From JAVVHH01 sp963835135 (GTDB lineage Bacteria > Pseudomonadota > Alphaproteobacteria > Acetobacterales > Acetobacteraceae), in the NCBI GenBank assembly GCA_963835135.1, contig CAWIEF010000005.1, positions 186,001 through 250,000 of the forward strand: 64,000 nt of DNA, given 5' to 3'. This document shows, one piece after another, positions 55,635 to 64,000 of this stretch (within the stretch, counting starts at the first letter, position 1; every line of letters begins with the position of its first letter). The notes under the pieces were generated by a model that was given only the letters and a program-made list of their open reading frames with translations, was not told the origin of the DNA and searched no databases. The position numbers and the translations under genes were made by a program.

Positions 55635-57512
55635 ATGGATGAGATCGAATCCGCGTCCGGACCCGCAGGAGTTGAGGTGATCGAGCGCGCGCTCGCCACG
55701 ATGCCGCAGAGTCCCGGGGTCTATCGTATGCTCGACGGCCGGGGCGAGGCGCTCTACGTCGGCAAGGCGCGCAACCTCAAAAAGCGAGTCACAAACTACA
55801 CCCAGATGGTGCGCCTGCCCGAACGGCTGCGGCGCATGGTGCACGAGACGGTCTCGATGGAGATCGTCACCACTCATACCGAGGCCGAGGCCCTGCTGCT
55901 CGAGGCCAACCTCATCAAGCGGCTCAAGCCCCGCTTCAACATCGTCCTGCGTGACGACAAGAGCTATCCGTGGTTGATGCTGACGGAAGACCACCCGTTC
56001 CCGCAAATCACCAAGCATCGCGGCGCCCGCGCCCGCAAGGGCAGCTATTACGGGCCGTTCGCCTCCGCGTGGGCAGTCAACCAGACTGTCACGGCCATGC
56101 AACGCGTGTTCCTGCTGCGCTCCTGCCAGGACACCGTGTTCGCCAACCGCTCCCGCCCCTGCCTGCTCCACCAGATCAAGCGCTGCTCGGCGCCCTGCGT
56201 CGGCCGGGTCGACGCCGCGGAATACGGCCACTACATCACGCAGGCGAAGGCCTTCCTCGGTGGCAAGGCCGGCGATGTCCAGCGTGAGCTGGCGCGCGAG
56301 ATGGAAGCCGCGTCCGAGAACCTCGAATTCGAGCGCGCCGCCGCCGTTCGCGACCGCATCCGCGGCCTCACTCACGTCCAGGGCACGGCCATCATCAACC
56401 CGGCCAGCCTAACCGACGCCGACATCGTCGCCGCGCATCAGGCGGCCGGCCAGACCTGCGTCCAGGTCTTCTTCGTCCGCGGCGGCAACAACAACGGCAA
56501 CCGCGCCTATTTCCCGACCCACACGCGCGATGCCGAGCCCGACGCCGTGTTGGCCGCGTTCCTCGCTCAATTCTACGACGACAAGCCGCCCCCGCCCTGC
56601 ATCCTGCTCAGCCACGCCGTCGCCGAGCAGGAGTTGCTGACCGAGGCGCTGTCGTTGAAGGCCGAGCGCCGGGTCAGCATGATCGTGCCAGCGCGGGGCG
56701 AGAAGCGCGCCGTCGTGCTGCACGCCCAGACCAACGCGCGCGAGGCGCTCGAGCGGCGTATGGCCGAGAGCGCCGGACAGCAAAAGCTGTTGGAGGGTGT
56801 CGCGCAGGTGTTCGGCCTAGCGGCCACGCCGGAGCGGATCGAGTGCTACGACAACAGCCACATCATGGGCAGCAACGCGTATGGCGTCATGATCGTGGCC
56901 GGCCCCGACGGCTTCCAGAAGAACGCCTACCGCAAATACTCCATCAAGGGCCCGATCACCCCAGGGGACGACTTCGCCATGATGCGCGAGGTGCTCGACC
57001 GCCGCTTCGCCCGCGCGCTCAAGGAGCAGATCGCCGCCGATGCCGGCGAAGGCCCGCCGCCAATCCTGCCCGACCTCCTGCTGATCGACGGCGGGGCCGG
57101 CCAGCTCTCCGCCGTCCGCGGCATCCTTCAGGATCTCGGCATGCACCAGATCCCCGTCGTCGGGATCGCCAAAGGCCCCGACCGTGATGCCGGCCGCGAG
57201 TGGTTCCACATGGCCGGCCGCGACGCGTTCCAACTGCCACCGCGCGACCCGGTGCTCTACTACCTCCAGCGCGTCCGCGACGAGACGCACCGCTTCGCCA
57301 TCACCACCCACCGTGCCGGCCGCAGCAAGGCGCTGGTCACCAGCGAGCTAGACGAAGTCCCCGGCGTCGGCTCCGCCCGCAAGCGCGCGCTGCTGAACCA
57401 TTTCGGCTCCGCCCGCGGCGTCAAGCAGGCAGGCCTGACCGACCTCGAAGCCGCGCCCGGCATCAACCGCGAGACGGCCCGCCGCGTCTACGCGTTCTTC
57501 CACCCGGGCTGA
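55635..57512 (+). CDS. uvrC: Excinuclease ABC subunit C
   Basis: The 625-residue protein has the UvrC domains in order: GIY-YIG nuclease (SPGVYRMLDGRGEALYVGKARN, about 24-45), cysteine-containing middle (KRCSAPCVGRV), UVR helix (REMEAASENLEFERAAAVRDRI), RNase H-like nuclease (ECYDNSHIMGSNAYGVMIV) and C-terminal helix-hairpin-helix (DEVPGVGSARKRALLNHFGS). It makes both incisions in nucleotide excision repair with UvrAB. I use ATG 55635; GTG 55605 would add ten residues and has AGGGG upstream. The stop touches the convergent lipoprotein gene. Confidence 0.97.
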   Translation: MDEIESASGPAGVEVIERALATMPQSPGVYRMLDGRGEALYVGKARNLKKRVTNYTQMVRLPERLRRMVHETVSMEIVTTHTEAEALLLEANLIKRLKPRFNIVLRDDKSYPWLMLTEDHPFPQITKHRGARARKGSYYGPFASAWAVNQTVTAMQRVFLLRSCQDTVFANRSRPCLLHQIKRCSAPCVGRVDAAEYGHYITQAKAFLGGKAGDVQRELAREMEAASENLEFERAAAVRDRIRGLTHVQGTAIINPASLTDADIVAAHQAAGQTCVQVFFVRGGNNNGNRAYFPTHTRDAEPDAVLAAFLAQFYDDKPPPPCILLSHAVAEQELLTEALSLKAERRVSMIVPARGEKRAVVLHAQTNAREALERRMAESAGQQKLLEGVAQVFGLAATPERIECYDNSHIMGSNAYGVMIVAGPDGFQKNAYRKYSIKGPITPGDDFAMMREVLDRRFARALKEQIAADAGEGPPPILPDLLLIDGGAGQLSAVRGILQDLGMHQIPVVGIAKGPDRDAGREWFHMAGRDAFQLPPRDPVLYYLQRVRDETHRFAITTHRAGRSKALVTSELDEVPGVGSARKRALLNHFGSARGVKQAGLTDLEAAPGINRETARRVYAFFHPG

Positions 57513-57644
57513 TCAGCACCGATACGGGTGGTAATAGCAGTAGCCCGGCCGTGGGTGCCCATAATACCCGTACGGCGCGACGATACAGCCGGACACCGCC
57601 AGCGACGTCGCCAGCAGCACGAGAGCGAGGAGAGCTTTCTTCAT
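57513..57644 (-). CDS. Tiny lipoprotein of unknown function
   Basis: The 43-residue product has a lipoprotein signal (KKALLALVLLATSLAVSGC; lipobox AVSGC with Cys at 20) followed by a short mature part rich in Tyr, Pro, Gly and His (YGYYGHPRPGYCYYHPY). AAGGAA lies seven bases upstream of the ATG at 57644. Similar small Tyr/His-rich lipoproteins are widespread in alphaproteobacteria but uncharacterised. It converges tail to tail on uvrC with no spacer. Confidence 0.7.
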   Translation of the reverse strand: MKKALLALVLLATSLAVSGCIVAPYGYYGHPRPGYCYYHPYRC

Positions 57645-57753
57645 CGGACATGTTCCTTGAGCCGACCTCATCGAAGCGCACGAATATGGCCGCTTCATGC
57701 TCTGGATACGGCGCTTTCGCGCCATCCACACGGCGAGCCCCGTCACGCCGACG

Positions 57754-58014
57754 TTAGGCAGCGATCGGATCGGCCCGGCGCACCGGCTCGATGCGGCCGA
57801 ACCCGATCTCGCGCCCTTCCCACAATCCAAACGTCACGCCAGGCAATATCGTGGACATAGCCTCAGGGAGCAGGAACATCAGGCTCACGCGCCGGGTCAT
57901 GCCTGGTTCGAGCGACTGATCGAGCATGAGACGCACGTCGTCATTGCCACTTGTGGTCGTGAGCACACAACCGAACGACGCCGGCGGCGTCCGGCCGGAT
58001 TCACATGTCGGCAA
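57754..58014 (-). CDS. Small protein with an EF-Tu domain-like C-terminus
   Basis: The 86-residue product contains DVRLMLDQSLEPGMTRRVSLMFLLPE and PGVTFGLWEGREIGFGRI, which resemble the beta-barrel domain III of EF-Tu in a free-standing form known in some bacteria. The expected first strand is missing. The only start is a TTG at 58014, four bases after the dnaE stop. Function is not known; a truncated remnant is possible. Confidence 0.45.
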   Translation of the reverse strand: MPTCESGRTPPASFGCVLTTTSGNDDVRLMLDQSLEPGMTRRVSLMFLLPEAMSTILPGVTFGLWEGREIGFGRIEPVRRADPIAA

Positions 58015-58018
58015 TCCC

Positions 58019-61000
58019 TCAAAACTCCTCGACCCGCTCCACTCCCAGCACCGCTTTGACCGCTTGCACCAGCCGCGGCGTCACCTGGAACGAGCCCGGC
58101 AGCGTGATCTCCACCTCCTGCGCATCGTCGATCCGCGGCACCAGCGTGACCCGGCCGCCCCGCGAGCCAACTCCACGCGGCCCACTCGCCGCACCCCGCG
58201 CCAGCACCGCCCTAATGTGCGGCACCGCCTCGCTCCGATCGAGCCAGATCCGCATTCCCGCCCCCGCCGCGCTCGCCGCCGCCTCCAGGCTCGTGCAATC
58301 CGTCGCCGTGATCCGCAGCGCCTCGCCTTCCAGCTTCAGCTCCACCCCCATCAGCACCGCCTCGCCCGACTTCAGCACCTCCCGCGCTGCCCCAAGCACC
58401 TCGCTGAATACCGTGACCTCGAAGCTCCCACCCCCATCCGACAGCCTGATCCACGCCATCCGGCTCCCCGTCCGCGTGGGCCGCTCCTTGGTCGCGATCA
58501 CGCATCCCGCCACCTTCACCCGCGTCGCCCCCGCCGCCGCCTTCAGCTCGAGATCCTTCGACGCCACCACCCCCATCCGCTTCAGCAGCGGCGCGTAGCT
58601 GTCGAGCGGATGCGCCGTCAGATGGAACCCGATCGCGTCCGCCTCGTAGCCCAGCCGCTCCATCCCCGGCCAATCCGGCCCCCCCGGCAGCCGCAGCGCG
58701 TCCGGCTCCCCGCCGCCGGCGAACAACCCGGCCTGCCCCGTGCTCGCCTCCTCCGCCTGCGCCTGCGCCCGCCTGAGGATGAGCTCGGCCCCTGCGAACA
58801 CCTGCTGCCGGTTCGCATGCAGCCCGTCGAACGCCCCCGCCCGCGCTAGATTTTCGATCTGCATCTTGTTCAGCTGCCGCGGATCCACCCGCGCCGCCAA
58901 GTCCGCCAGATCCCGGAACGGCCGCTCGCCCCGCGCCGCCACCAGCGCCCCCATCGCCTCCAGCCCCACCTTCTTGACCGCCGCAAGCGCATACCGGATC
59001 GACTGCGCCCCGTCCGTCACCTCGACCTTGAACCGCGCCTCCGAGCGGTTGATGTCCGGCGGCAGCACCGCCACCCCCATCCGTTGCGCCTCCTGCCGCA
59101 GCGCCGCCAGCTTGTCGGTATTGCTGATCGCCAGATCCATACAGGCCGCCAGGAACGCGACCGGGTGGTTCGCCTTCATCCACGCCGTCTGGTACGACAC
59201 CAGCGCATACGCCGCCGCATGGCTCTTGTTGAACCCGTAATCGGCGAACTTGGCCATCAGGTCGAACACCTCGTCCGCCTTCGCCTTCGGGATCCCCCGC
59301 GCCACAGCCCCGCTCGTGAAGATCTGCCGCTGCTGCTCCATCTCCGAGCGGATCTTCTTGCCCATCGCCCGCCGCAACAAATCCGCCGCGCCGAGGCTAT
59401 ACCCCGCCATCTTCTGCGCGATCTGCATCACCTGTTCCTGGTAGACCATGATCCCGTAGGTCTCGCCCAGGATGCTCTCCAGCTCCGGATGCGGCGCCTG
59501 CCACGCCTCCCCATGCTTGCGCCGGCAGTAATCCGGGATGTTCGCCATCGGCCCCGGCCGATACAGCGCGCCGGCCGCGATCAGGTCCTCCAGCCGGTTC
59601 GGCCGCATCTGCCGCAGCACGTCGCGCATGCCCTGGCCTTCGAACTGAAACACCCCGCCCGCATCCCCGCGCGACAGCATCTCGTAGGTCCCCGCATCAT
59701 CGAGGGGGATCGTATCGAGATCGACCGGCGTCCCCAGCCGCGCCAACATCTGCTGCGCCCGCTGCAAAATCGTCAGCGTCGTCAGCCCCAGGAAGTCGAA
59801 TTTTACTAATCCGGCCTGCTCGACGTACTTCATCGAATACTGGGTCACGAGCGTATCCGCCTTCGGATCGCGATACAGCGGCACCAGCTCCACCAGCGGC
59901 CGATCCCCGATCACCACACCCGCCGCATGCGTCGACGCGTGCCGGTACAGCCCCTCCAACTGCAGCGCGACCTCCAGCAGCCGGCGCACCGCCTCGTCCC
60001 CGTCCCGCATTTCCTGCAGCCGCGGCTCGCCGTCCACCGCCTGCGCCAGCGTCACCGGCTTGGCCGGGTTGTTCGGGATCAGCTCGGCCACCCGGTTCAC
60101 CTGCCCGAACGGCAACCCCAGCACCCGCCCTACATCCCGCACCGCCGCCCGCGCCTGCAGCTTTCCGAACGTGATGATTTGCGCGACGCGATCATTCCCA
60201 TACTCACGCCGCACATAGGAAATGACCTCGTCCCGCCGATCCTGGCAGAAATCGATGTCGAAGTCCGGCATCGACACCCGCTCCGGGTTCAGGAACCGCT
60301 CGAACAGCAAGCCCCAGCGCAGCGGGTCCAAGTCGGTGATCGTCAACGCCCACGCGACCACCGACCCGGCCCCGGACCCACGCCCCGGCCCCACCGGGAT
60401 CCCCTGCGACTTCGCCCACTGGATGAAGTCCGCCACGATCAGGAAGTAGCCCGGGAACCCCATCCCCGCGATCACCCCCAGCTCATACTCCAGCTGCGCC
60501 GCATACCGCGCCCGCGTCTCCGCATCCGCCGACATCGCGACCATCCGCCGCTCCAGCCCCTCGGCCGCCATCGCGCGGATCGTCGCATCCTCGGTCTGCC
60601 CCGCCCGTACCTTCGGGCTGACTGGCAGCAGTGGCTTCCGGCTCTCCGCCATCACCGCGCACATCCGCGCCACCGCCAGCGTGTTGTCGCAAGCGTCCGG
60701 CAGATCCGCGAACAGCGCCCGCATCGCGGCCGCCGGCTTGAACCAATGCTCCGGCGTGACCCGGCGCCGCCCCTGCTCGCTCACCTGCCGCCCCTCGGCG
60801 ATGCACAGCAGCGCATCGTGCGCCTCATGCATCCCCGGCGTCGCAAAGAAGCACTCGTTCGTCGCCACCACCGGCAGCCGCAACGCATCCGCCAGCCCGA
60901 TCAACCCGGGCTCCACCGCCTGTTCGACCGCCAGCCCATGCCGATGCAGCTCCATCATGCACCGCCCCGGAAACGCCTCGGCAAACTGCGCCAACAACGC

Positions 61001-61456
61001 CTCCGCCTCCGCGCGCCGCCCCTCCGCCAGCAACCGCACCACCGGCCCCCGCGTCCCCCCCGTCAGCAGAATGAGCCCCGCCGACCGCGCCAACACCCGC
61101 GCCAACGCCACCTGCGGCGCCCCCGGGTCCGACTCGATGAACCCCATCGATGACAACGCTCTTAGATTTGCGAGCCCGGTCTCATCCTGCGCCAGCAGCA
61201 CGATCGGATCAGACGGCATCCCGATCTTATCGGTCCGCGTCAGGCTGACCTGACATCCGATGATCGGCTGCACCCCCTTGGCAACGCACGCCTGACTGAA
61301 CTCCAGCGCCCCAAACAGATTGCCGCTATCCGCGATCCCCACCGCCGGCTGATTGTCCGCCCTCGCGAGCCCCGCGATCTTCTCCGGCTTGATCGCCCCC
61401 TCACTGAGCGAGTAGGCGGAGTGGACTCGGAGATGAACGAAATCGGCGGGGGTCAT
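58019..61456 (-). CDS. dnaE: DNA polymerase III subunit alpha
   Basis: The 1145-residue protein is a full-length DnaE: N-terminal PHP domain (FVHLRVHSAYSLSEGAIKPEKI), catalytic palm with PDFDIDFCQDRRDEVI near 395-410, the finger/thumb region including GSGAGSVVAWAL, and the C-terminal HhH and OB-fold parts. It is the replicative polymerase. The ATG at 61456 gives the standard TPADFVHLRVHS start. lolD follows upstream after the PEP-CTERM gene, a variant of the common lolC/E-lolD-dnaE order. Confidence 0.98.
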   Translation of the reverse strand: MTPADFVHLRVHSAYSLSEGAIKPEKIAGLARADNQPAVGIADSGNLFGALEFSQACVAKGVQPIIGCQVSLTRTDKIGMPSDPIVLLAQDETGLANLRALSSMGFIESDPGAPQVALARVLARSAGLILLTGGTRGPVVRLLAEGRRAEAEALLAQFAEAFPGRCMMELHRHGLAVEQAVEPGLIGLADALRLPVVATNECFFATPGMHEAHDALLCIAEGRQVSEQGRRRVTPEHWFKPAAAMRALFADLPDACDNTLAVARMCAVMAESRKPLLPVSPKVRAGQTEDATIRAMAAEGLERRMVAMSADAETRARYAAQLEYELGVIAGMGFPGYFLIVADFIQWAKSQGIPVGPGRGSGAGSVVAWALTITDLDPLRWGLLFERFLNPERVSMPDFDIDFCQDRRDEVISYVRREYGNDRVAQIITFGKLQARAAVRDVGRVLGLPFGQVNRVAELIPNNPAKPVTLAQAVDGEPRLQEMRDGDEAVRRLLEVALQLEGLYRHASTHAAGVVIGDRPLVELVPLYRDPKADTLVTQYSMKYVEQAGLVKFDFLGLTTLTILQRAQQMLARLGTPVDLDTIPLDDAGTYEMLSRGDAGGVFQFEGQGMRDVLRQMRPNRLEDLIAAGALYRPGPMANIPDYCRRKHGEAWQAPHPELESILGETYGIMVYQEQVMQIAQKMAGYSLGAADLLRRAMGKKIRSEMEQQRQIFTSGAVARGIPKAKADEVFDLMAKFADYGFNKSHAAAYALVSYQTAWMKANHPVAFLAACMDLAISNTDKLAALRQEAQRMGVAVLPPDINRSEARFKVEVTDGAQSIRYALAAVKKVGLEAMGALVAARGERPFRDLADLAARVDPRQLNKMQIENLARAGAFDGLHANRQQVFAGAELILRRAQAQAEEASTGQAGLFAGGGEPDALRLPGGPDWPGMERLGYEADAIGFHLTAHPLDSYAPLLKRMGVVASKDLELKAAAGATRVKVAGCVIATKERPTRTGSRMAWIRLSDGGGSFEVTVFSEVLGAAREVLKSGEAVLMGVELKLEGEALRITATDCTSLEAAASAAGAGMRIWLDRSEAVPHIRAVLARGAASGPRGVGSRGGRVTLVPRIDDAQEVEITLPGSFQVTPRLVQAVKAVLGVERVEEF

Positions 61457-61854
61457 GGGATGCAGATGGGATCATTCCCGCCAACTTGTCATCACCCATC
61501 GGACGCCCCCCGCGCGACCGCTGCCCGGTGCCGCGCCAAGACTGCAGATGAAAGCGTCGCGAGAGTGAGACCACACGCCCACGCCCCGTCACCGGCCTCC
61601 GTCTCGATCTTCCTTCGGGGGAGGCCTGGGGTGGGGTTCATCTCCGAGCCGACAGCTGTCGATTTCAACTCTGCAGTTCATGCCCTGAACTGGCATGCCT
61701 TAAAGCCGCCCCTCCGAACCCTCTCCCGCTGCGCGGGAGAGGGCAGGGTTAGAGTGGGGCCGGAAAGGCAGCTTTCGACCTCTACCCGGACGTTCATGGA
61801 AGCACGCCAAGCTTGAGAGCGGACTTCAATGCCGGACTTTCCGACAGGCCCAAT
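61457..61854. other. Intergenic region between dnaE and the PEP-CTERM gene
   Basis: No gene is supported in these 398 bases. The region contains the REP-like palindrome at 61719-61743 and a G-rich run near 61610-61640. The dnaE promoter should lie close to 61460-61520 but no clear -35/-10 pair was found. Confidence 0.6.
61719..61743. repeat. REP-like palindrome
   Basis: CCCTCTCCCGC and GCGGGAGAGGG form an 11-base-pair perfect hairpin with a three-base loop. This 'ccctctcccgc' palindrome type is found dispersed between genes in many high-GC proteobacteria. Here it lies 110 bases after the PEP-CTERM gene stop and could also end that transcript. Confidence 0.7.
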
Positions 61855-62910
61855 CTAGAGTTGGCTAAGCACGCGCTCATTCGATCGGCGCCGAGCAAAT
61901 TGTATGTTGCGGCGACGGCACACGATGAGCCCGAGTCCGGTGCCGAGGAGCATGAGGCTGGAGGGCTCCGGCACAGCACTCAGCTGAGGGCTGGCAACGA
62001 ATGCGTGCTCGCCGATAATGGGGTCGTAGTAGTAACCTGCGATTTGGCCTGCGTCATTGATGCTCTGGGCGTATGTGCCATAGTATCCCAAGCCACCAGT
62101 ATAGGCTGGGTCGCTCAGTGTGGTGTAGGTCCCACTTGCAGGGTCGAACAGGAAGCCTTGAACCTGATAGTTGTAGTCCAGGTAGTTCCCCACAATCTGT
62201 CCAAGATTGTTTATACCCGATGGGATTGTTGTTAAATATCTTGCGGCTGGGTCGCTCAGGGTAGTGTAGGTTCCGCTTGCAAAGTCAAAGACAAATCCAA
62301 CAGAGTGACCAGCAGGATTAATATCTGTAACGTAGTAGCTACCTATAATCTGCCCGGCATCGTTAATTCCCGTTGCGCGCACACTATTATTTTGGTAATT
62401 ATACACAGTCGGCTGGGGTAGGCTCGTGTAACTGCCGTCCGAAGAACGCAGAAAACTTTCGAAGAAGTATCGATTAATGGCTACTTCGACGATCTGCCCG
62501 GAATCATTTATAGCGCCCGAGAAGACGCTACTGCCAGGAAACAGCGGATTTACCAACTTAGTGTAACTGCCGCTTGATTGGTCGTACAAGAAAACTTGAT
62601 TGTAGCTGAAGGCGCCGCTGACCCCAAAAGTCCCGACGATCTGCCCGACATTGTTGATGCCCGTTGCATCGTTGAACGTGCTGTTCGGAACATCCAGCGC
62701 GGTGAAGCCGCCATCAGCGCCGCGCACCCAGCCGTTCCCCACGACCTGTCCGGCATTGTTGATGCCATTGGCTTCGGTCACACCATTGGTGCCAGGAAAT
62801 TCGAAGTTGTCGAAGTTGTAGATTGGAGCGGCCACGCTGGCCCGATACGGCACACAAACGGTGAAACTAACGACTAGACCTATTGAGGCAAGTTGTGCCC
62901 GTTTCATCAT
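61855..62910 (-). CDS. PEP-CTERM protein with HAF-type repeats
   Basis: The 351-residue exported protein has a signal peptide (about 27 residues, ending SVAAP), then six HAF-like repeats of the form GIN-(N/D)-(A/L/V)-GQ-I/V-(V/I/A)-G spaced through the body, and a C-terminal PEP-CTERM signal (VPEPSSLMLLGTGLGLIV followed by CRRRN). PEP-CTERM proteins are sorted by exosortase and often accompany exopolysaccharide. An 18-residue tail after the basic cluster is longer than usual. GC is clearly lower than in the neighbours, which suggests transfer. Two adjacent ATGs (62910, 62907) are possible starts. Confidence 0.88.
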   Translation of the reverse strand: MMKRAQLASIGLVVSFTVCVPYRASVAAPIYNFDNFEFPGTNGVTEANGINNAGQVVGNGWVRGADGGFTALDVPNSTFNDATGINNVGQIVGTFGVSGAFSYNQVFLYDQSSGSYTKLVNPLFPGSSVFSGAINDSGQIVEVAINRYFFESFLRSSDGSYTSLPQPTVYNYQNNSVRATGINDAGQIIGSYYVTDINPAGHSVGFVFDFASGTYTTLSDPAARYLTTIPSGINNLGQIVGNYLDYNYQVQGFLFDPASGTYTTLSDPAYTGGLGYYGTYAQSINDAGQIAGYYYDPIIGEHAFVASPQLSAVPEPSSLMLLGTGLGLIVCRRRNIQFARRRSNERVLSQL

Positions 62911-63159
62911 GGAATTCCACGTTTGCTGCACGTTTGAACCCCCGCATCGATAAAAATAAGCCTGGCGACCCTAGGTTGTTGCGTCAAGAAAAAAGAACAA
63001 TGCTTTTGCCGCCTCGTCCACCCAGTTCCGGCGGAACGCCTCCAGTCTAACGTTGCCGATAGACTTGATTGCCTAACTACGCTGCCGCTCACAGCGGACA
63101 GTCCGCTAACCACCCATCCCGGCCGTCCAAATCAATCGACTACTGATCCGCAAAAGTCT

Positions 63160-63837
63160 TCACGCCTCCACAACCCGCCCCCCCTCCAAGGTAACCCGCC
63201 GATCCATCCGCCCCGCCAGCACCGGGTTATGCGTCGCGATCAGCGCCGCTACCCCCTGCGCCCGCACCACGTGCAGCAGCTCCTCGAACACCACGTCGCT
63301 CGTCCCCACGTCCAGGTTCCCCGTCGGCTCGTCCGCCAGCAGCACCCCCGGCGCGTTCGCCAGCGCCCGCGCGATCGCCACCCGCTGCTTCTCGCCCCCC
63401 GATAGCTTGCCCGGCAGATGCCCCAGCCGCGACCCCAGCCCGAACTGCGTCAGCAACCCCGCCGCCCGCTCCCGCGCCGCCCGCCGCGACACGCCGGCCA
63501 CCATCTGCGGCAGCACGACGTTCTCCAGCGCCGTGAACTCCGCCAGCAACTGGTGCGACTGATACACGAAGCCGATCCGGTCCCGCCGGATCGCCGTCCG
63601 CTCGCCGTCCGGCAACCGCCCCGCATCCCGCCCGTCCACCAACACGGCCCCCGTATCCGGCCGCTCCAGCAGCCCGGCCAAATGCAGCAGCGTGCTCTTG
63701 CCCGTGCCCGACGGCGCCACCAGCGCCACGATCTCGCCCGCCCGCAGCGTCAACTCGGCGCCCTGCAGCACGTGCAGGTCCGTCTCTCCGCTTCGATACG
63801 ACCGCCCGACACCGTCGAGGCGGAGGGGATCACTCAT
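63160..63837 (-). CDS. lolD: Lipoprotein-releasing ABC ATPase
   Basis: The 225-residue ATPase has Walker A APSGTGKST, the Q-loop FVYQSHQLLAEFTA, signature LSGGEKQRVAIARAL, Walker B VLLADEPTGNLD and the switch His IATHNP. The VYQxHxLLxEFTALENV wording is that of LolD, which drives release of outer-membrane lipoproteins. The ATG at 63837 overlaps the lolC/E stop, and dnaE follows downstream. Confidence 0.93.
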   Translation of the reverse strand: MSDPLRLDGVGRSYRSGETDLHVLQGAELTLRAGEIVALVAPSGTGKSTLLHLAGLLERPDTGAVLVDGRDAGRLPDGERTAIRRDRIGFVYQSHQLLAEFTALENVVLPQMVAGVSRRAARERAAGLLTQFGLGSRLGHLPGKLSGGEKQRVAIARALANAPGVLLADEPTGNLDVGTSDVVFEELLHVVRAQGVAALIATHNPVLAGRMDRRVTLEGGRVVEA

Positions 63838-64000
63838 GCCGCAGCGCCTCGACCGGGTCGGTCCGCGCTGCCCGCCAGCTCGGGTAGATCGTCGCCAGCA
63901 GCGACAGCGCCAGCGCCATGACCACCACCTGCATCACCTCCGCCGGGTTCAGCCGTGCCGGCAGATGCGTCAGGTAATAAACCTCTGGGTTGAACACCCT
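63830..64000 (-). CDS. Lipoprotein-releasing ABC permease LolC/LolE (C-terminal end only)
   Basis: The last 56 residues of a LolC/E-type membrane protein run in from the right edge: VFNPEVYYLTHLPARLNPAEV, a membrane span VVVMALALSLLATIYPSWRAA and the terminal RTDPVEALRHE, a standard LolC/E ending. The stop overlaps the lolD start (ATGA). Confidence 0.85.
   Translation of the reverse strand, partial: RVFNPEVYYLTHLPARLNPAEVMQVVVMALALSLLATIYPSWRAARTDPVEALRHE

Overview
The window looks like the chromosome of a high-GC alphaproteobacterium. The pointers are an rRNA operon ordered 16S, tRNA-Ile, tRNA-Ala, 23S, 5S, tRNA-fMet, a lolC/E-lolD-dnaE neighbourhood, and many amidase, amidohydrolase and ABC-importer operons. 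Protein features such as a PEP-CTERM protein and small secreted proteins fit the Acetobacteraceae or a related Rhodospirillales family; this is inference, since no database could be searched.

Layout. (1) 1-7825, minus strand: an operon-like run with a polar-amino-acid-type ABC importer, a LysR regulator, an extradiol ring-cleavage dioxygenase of the VOC fold, GalB (oxalomesaconate hydratase), GalC (4-carboxy-4-hydroxy-2-oxoadipate aldolase), a 4,5-dihydroxyphthalate-decarboxylase-like protein and a 6PGDH-like dehydrogenase. Together they suggest meta-cleavage of a carboxylated catechol down to pyruvate and oxaloacetate. (2) 7988-8845, plus strand: a small secreted protein and a MaoC hydratase. 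(3) 8874-34322, minus strand: about 25 kb of nearly gapless catabolic genes. These are two Asp/Glu-racemase-superfamily enzymes, two ATZ/TRZ-type amidohydrolases, three amidases, an acetamidase/formamidase, RidA, a DUF3891 protein and four ABC importers (one NitT/TauT type, one polar-amino-acid type, two Liv/Urt type). Three genes here (10380-11919, 18392-19088, 28215-29730) each carry one extra base that breaks the frame. (4) 34986-44695, plus strand: amiC-amiR (amide sensor and ANTAR antiterminator) lead an amide/urea-type Liv importer, formamidase FmdA, an amidase and an SDR. (5) 44693-50622, minus strand: the rRNA operon with a clear promoter, a boxA, a degenerate extra tRNA-Ile and GGCCAGTGG-type spacer repeats. 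(6) 50717-64000: housekeeping genes clpB (with a sigma-32-like promoter), a MOSC protein, a FolM-like SDR, folB, uvrC, two small proteins, dnaE, a PEP-CTERM repeat protein of lower GC, lolD and the end of lolC/E.

How it works together. Regions 1-4 read as a scavenging platform for nitrogen- and carboxyl-bearing small molecules. Each ABC importer sits next to the hydrolases likely to act on its cargo: amides give ammonia and acids, cyclic amides are opened by amidohydrolases, and aromatic acids are cleaved by the dioxygenase-GalB-GalC route. The AmiC/AmiR pair offers an inducible, RNA-level switch for the amide operon. The housekeeping half shows no sign of mobility; no insertion sequence, integrase or CRISPR array was seen anywhere.
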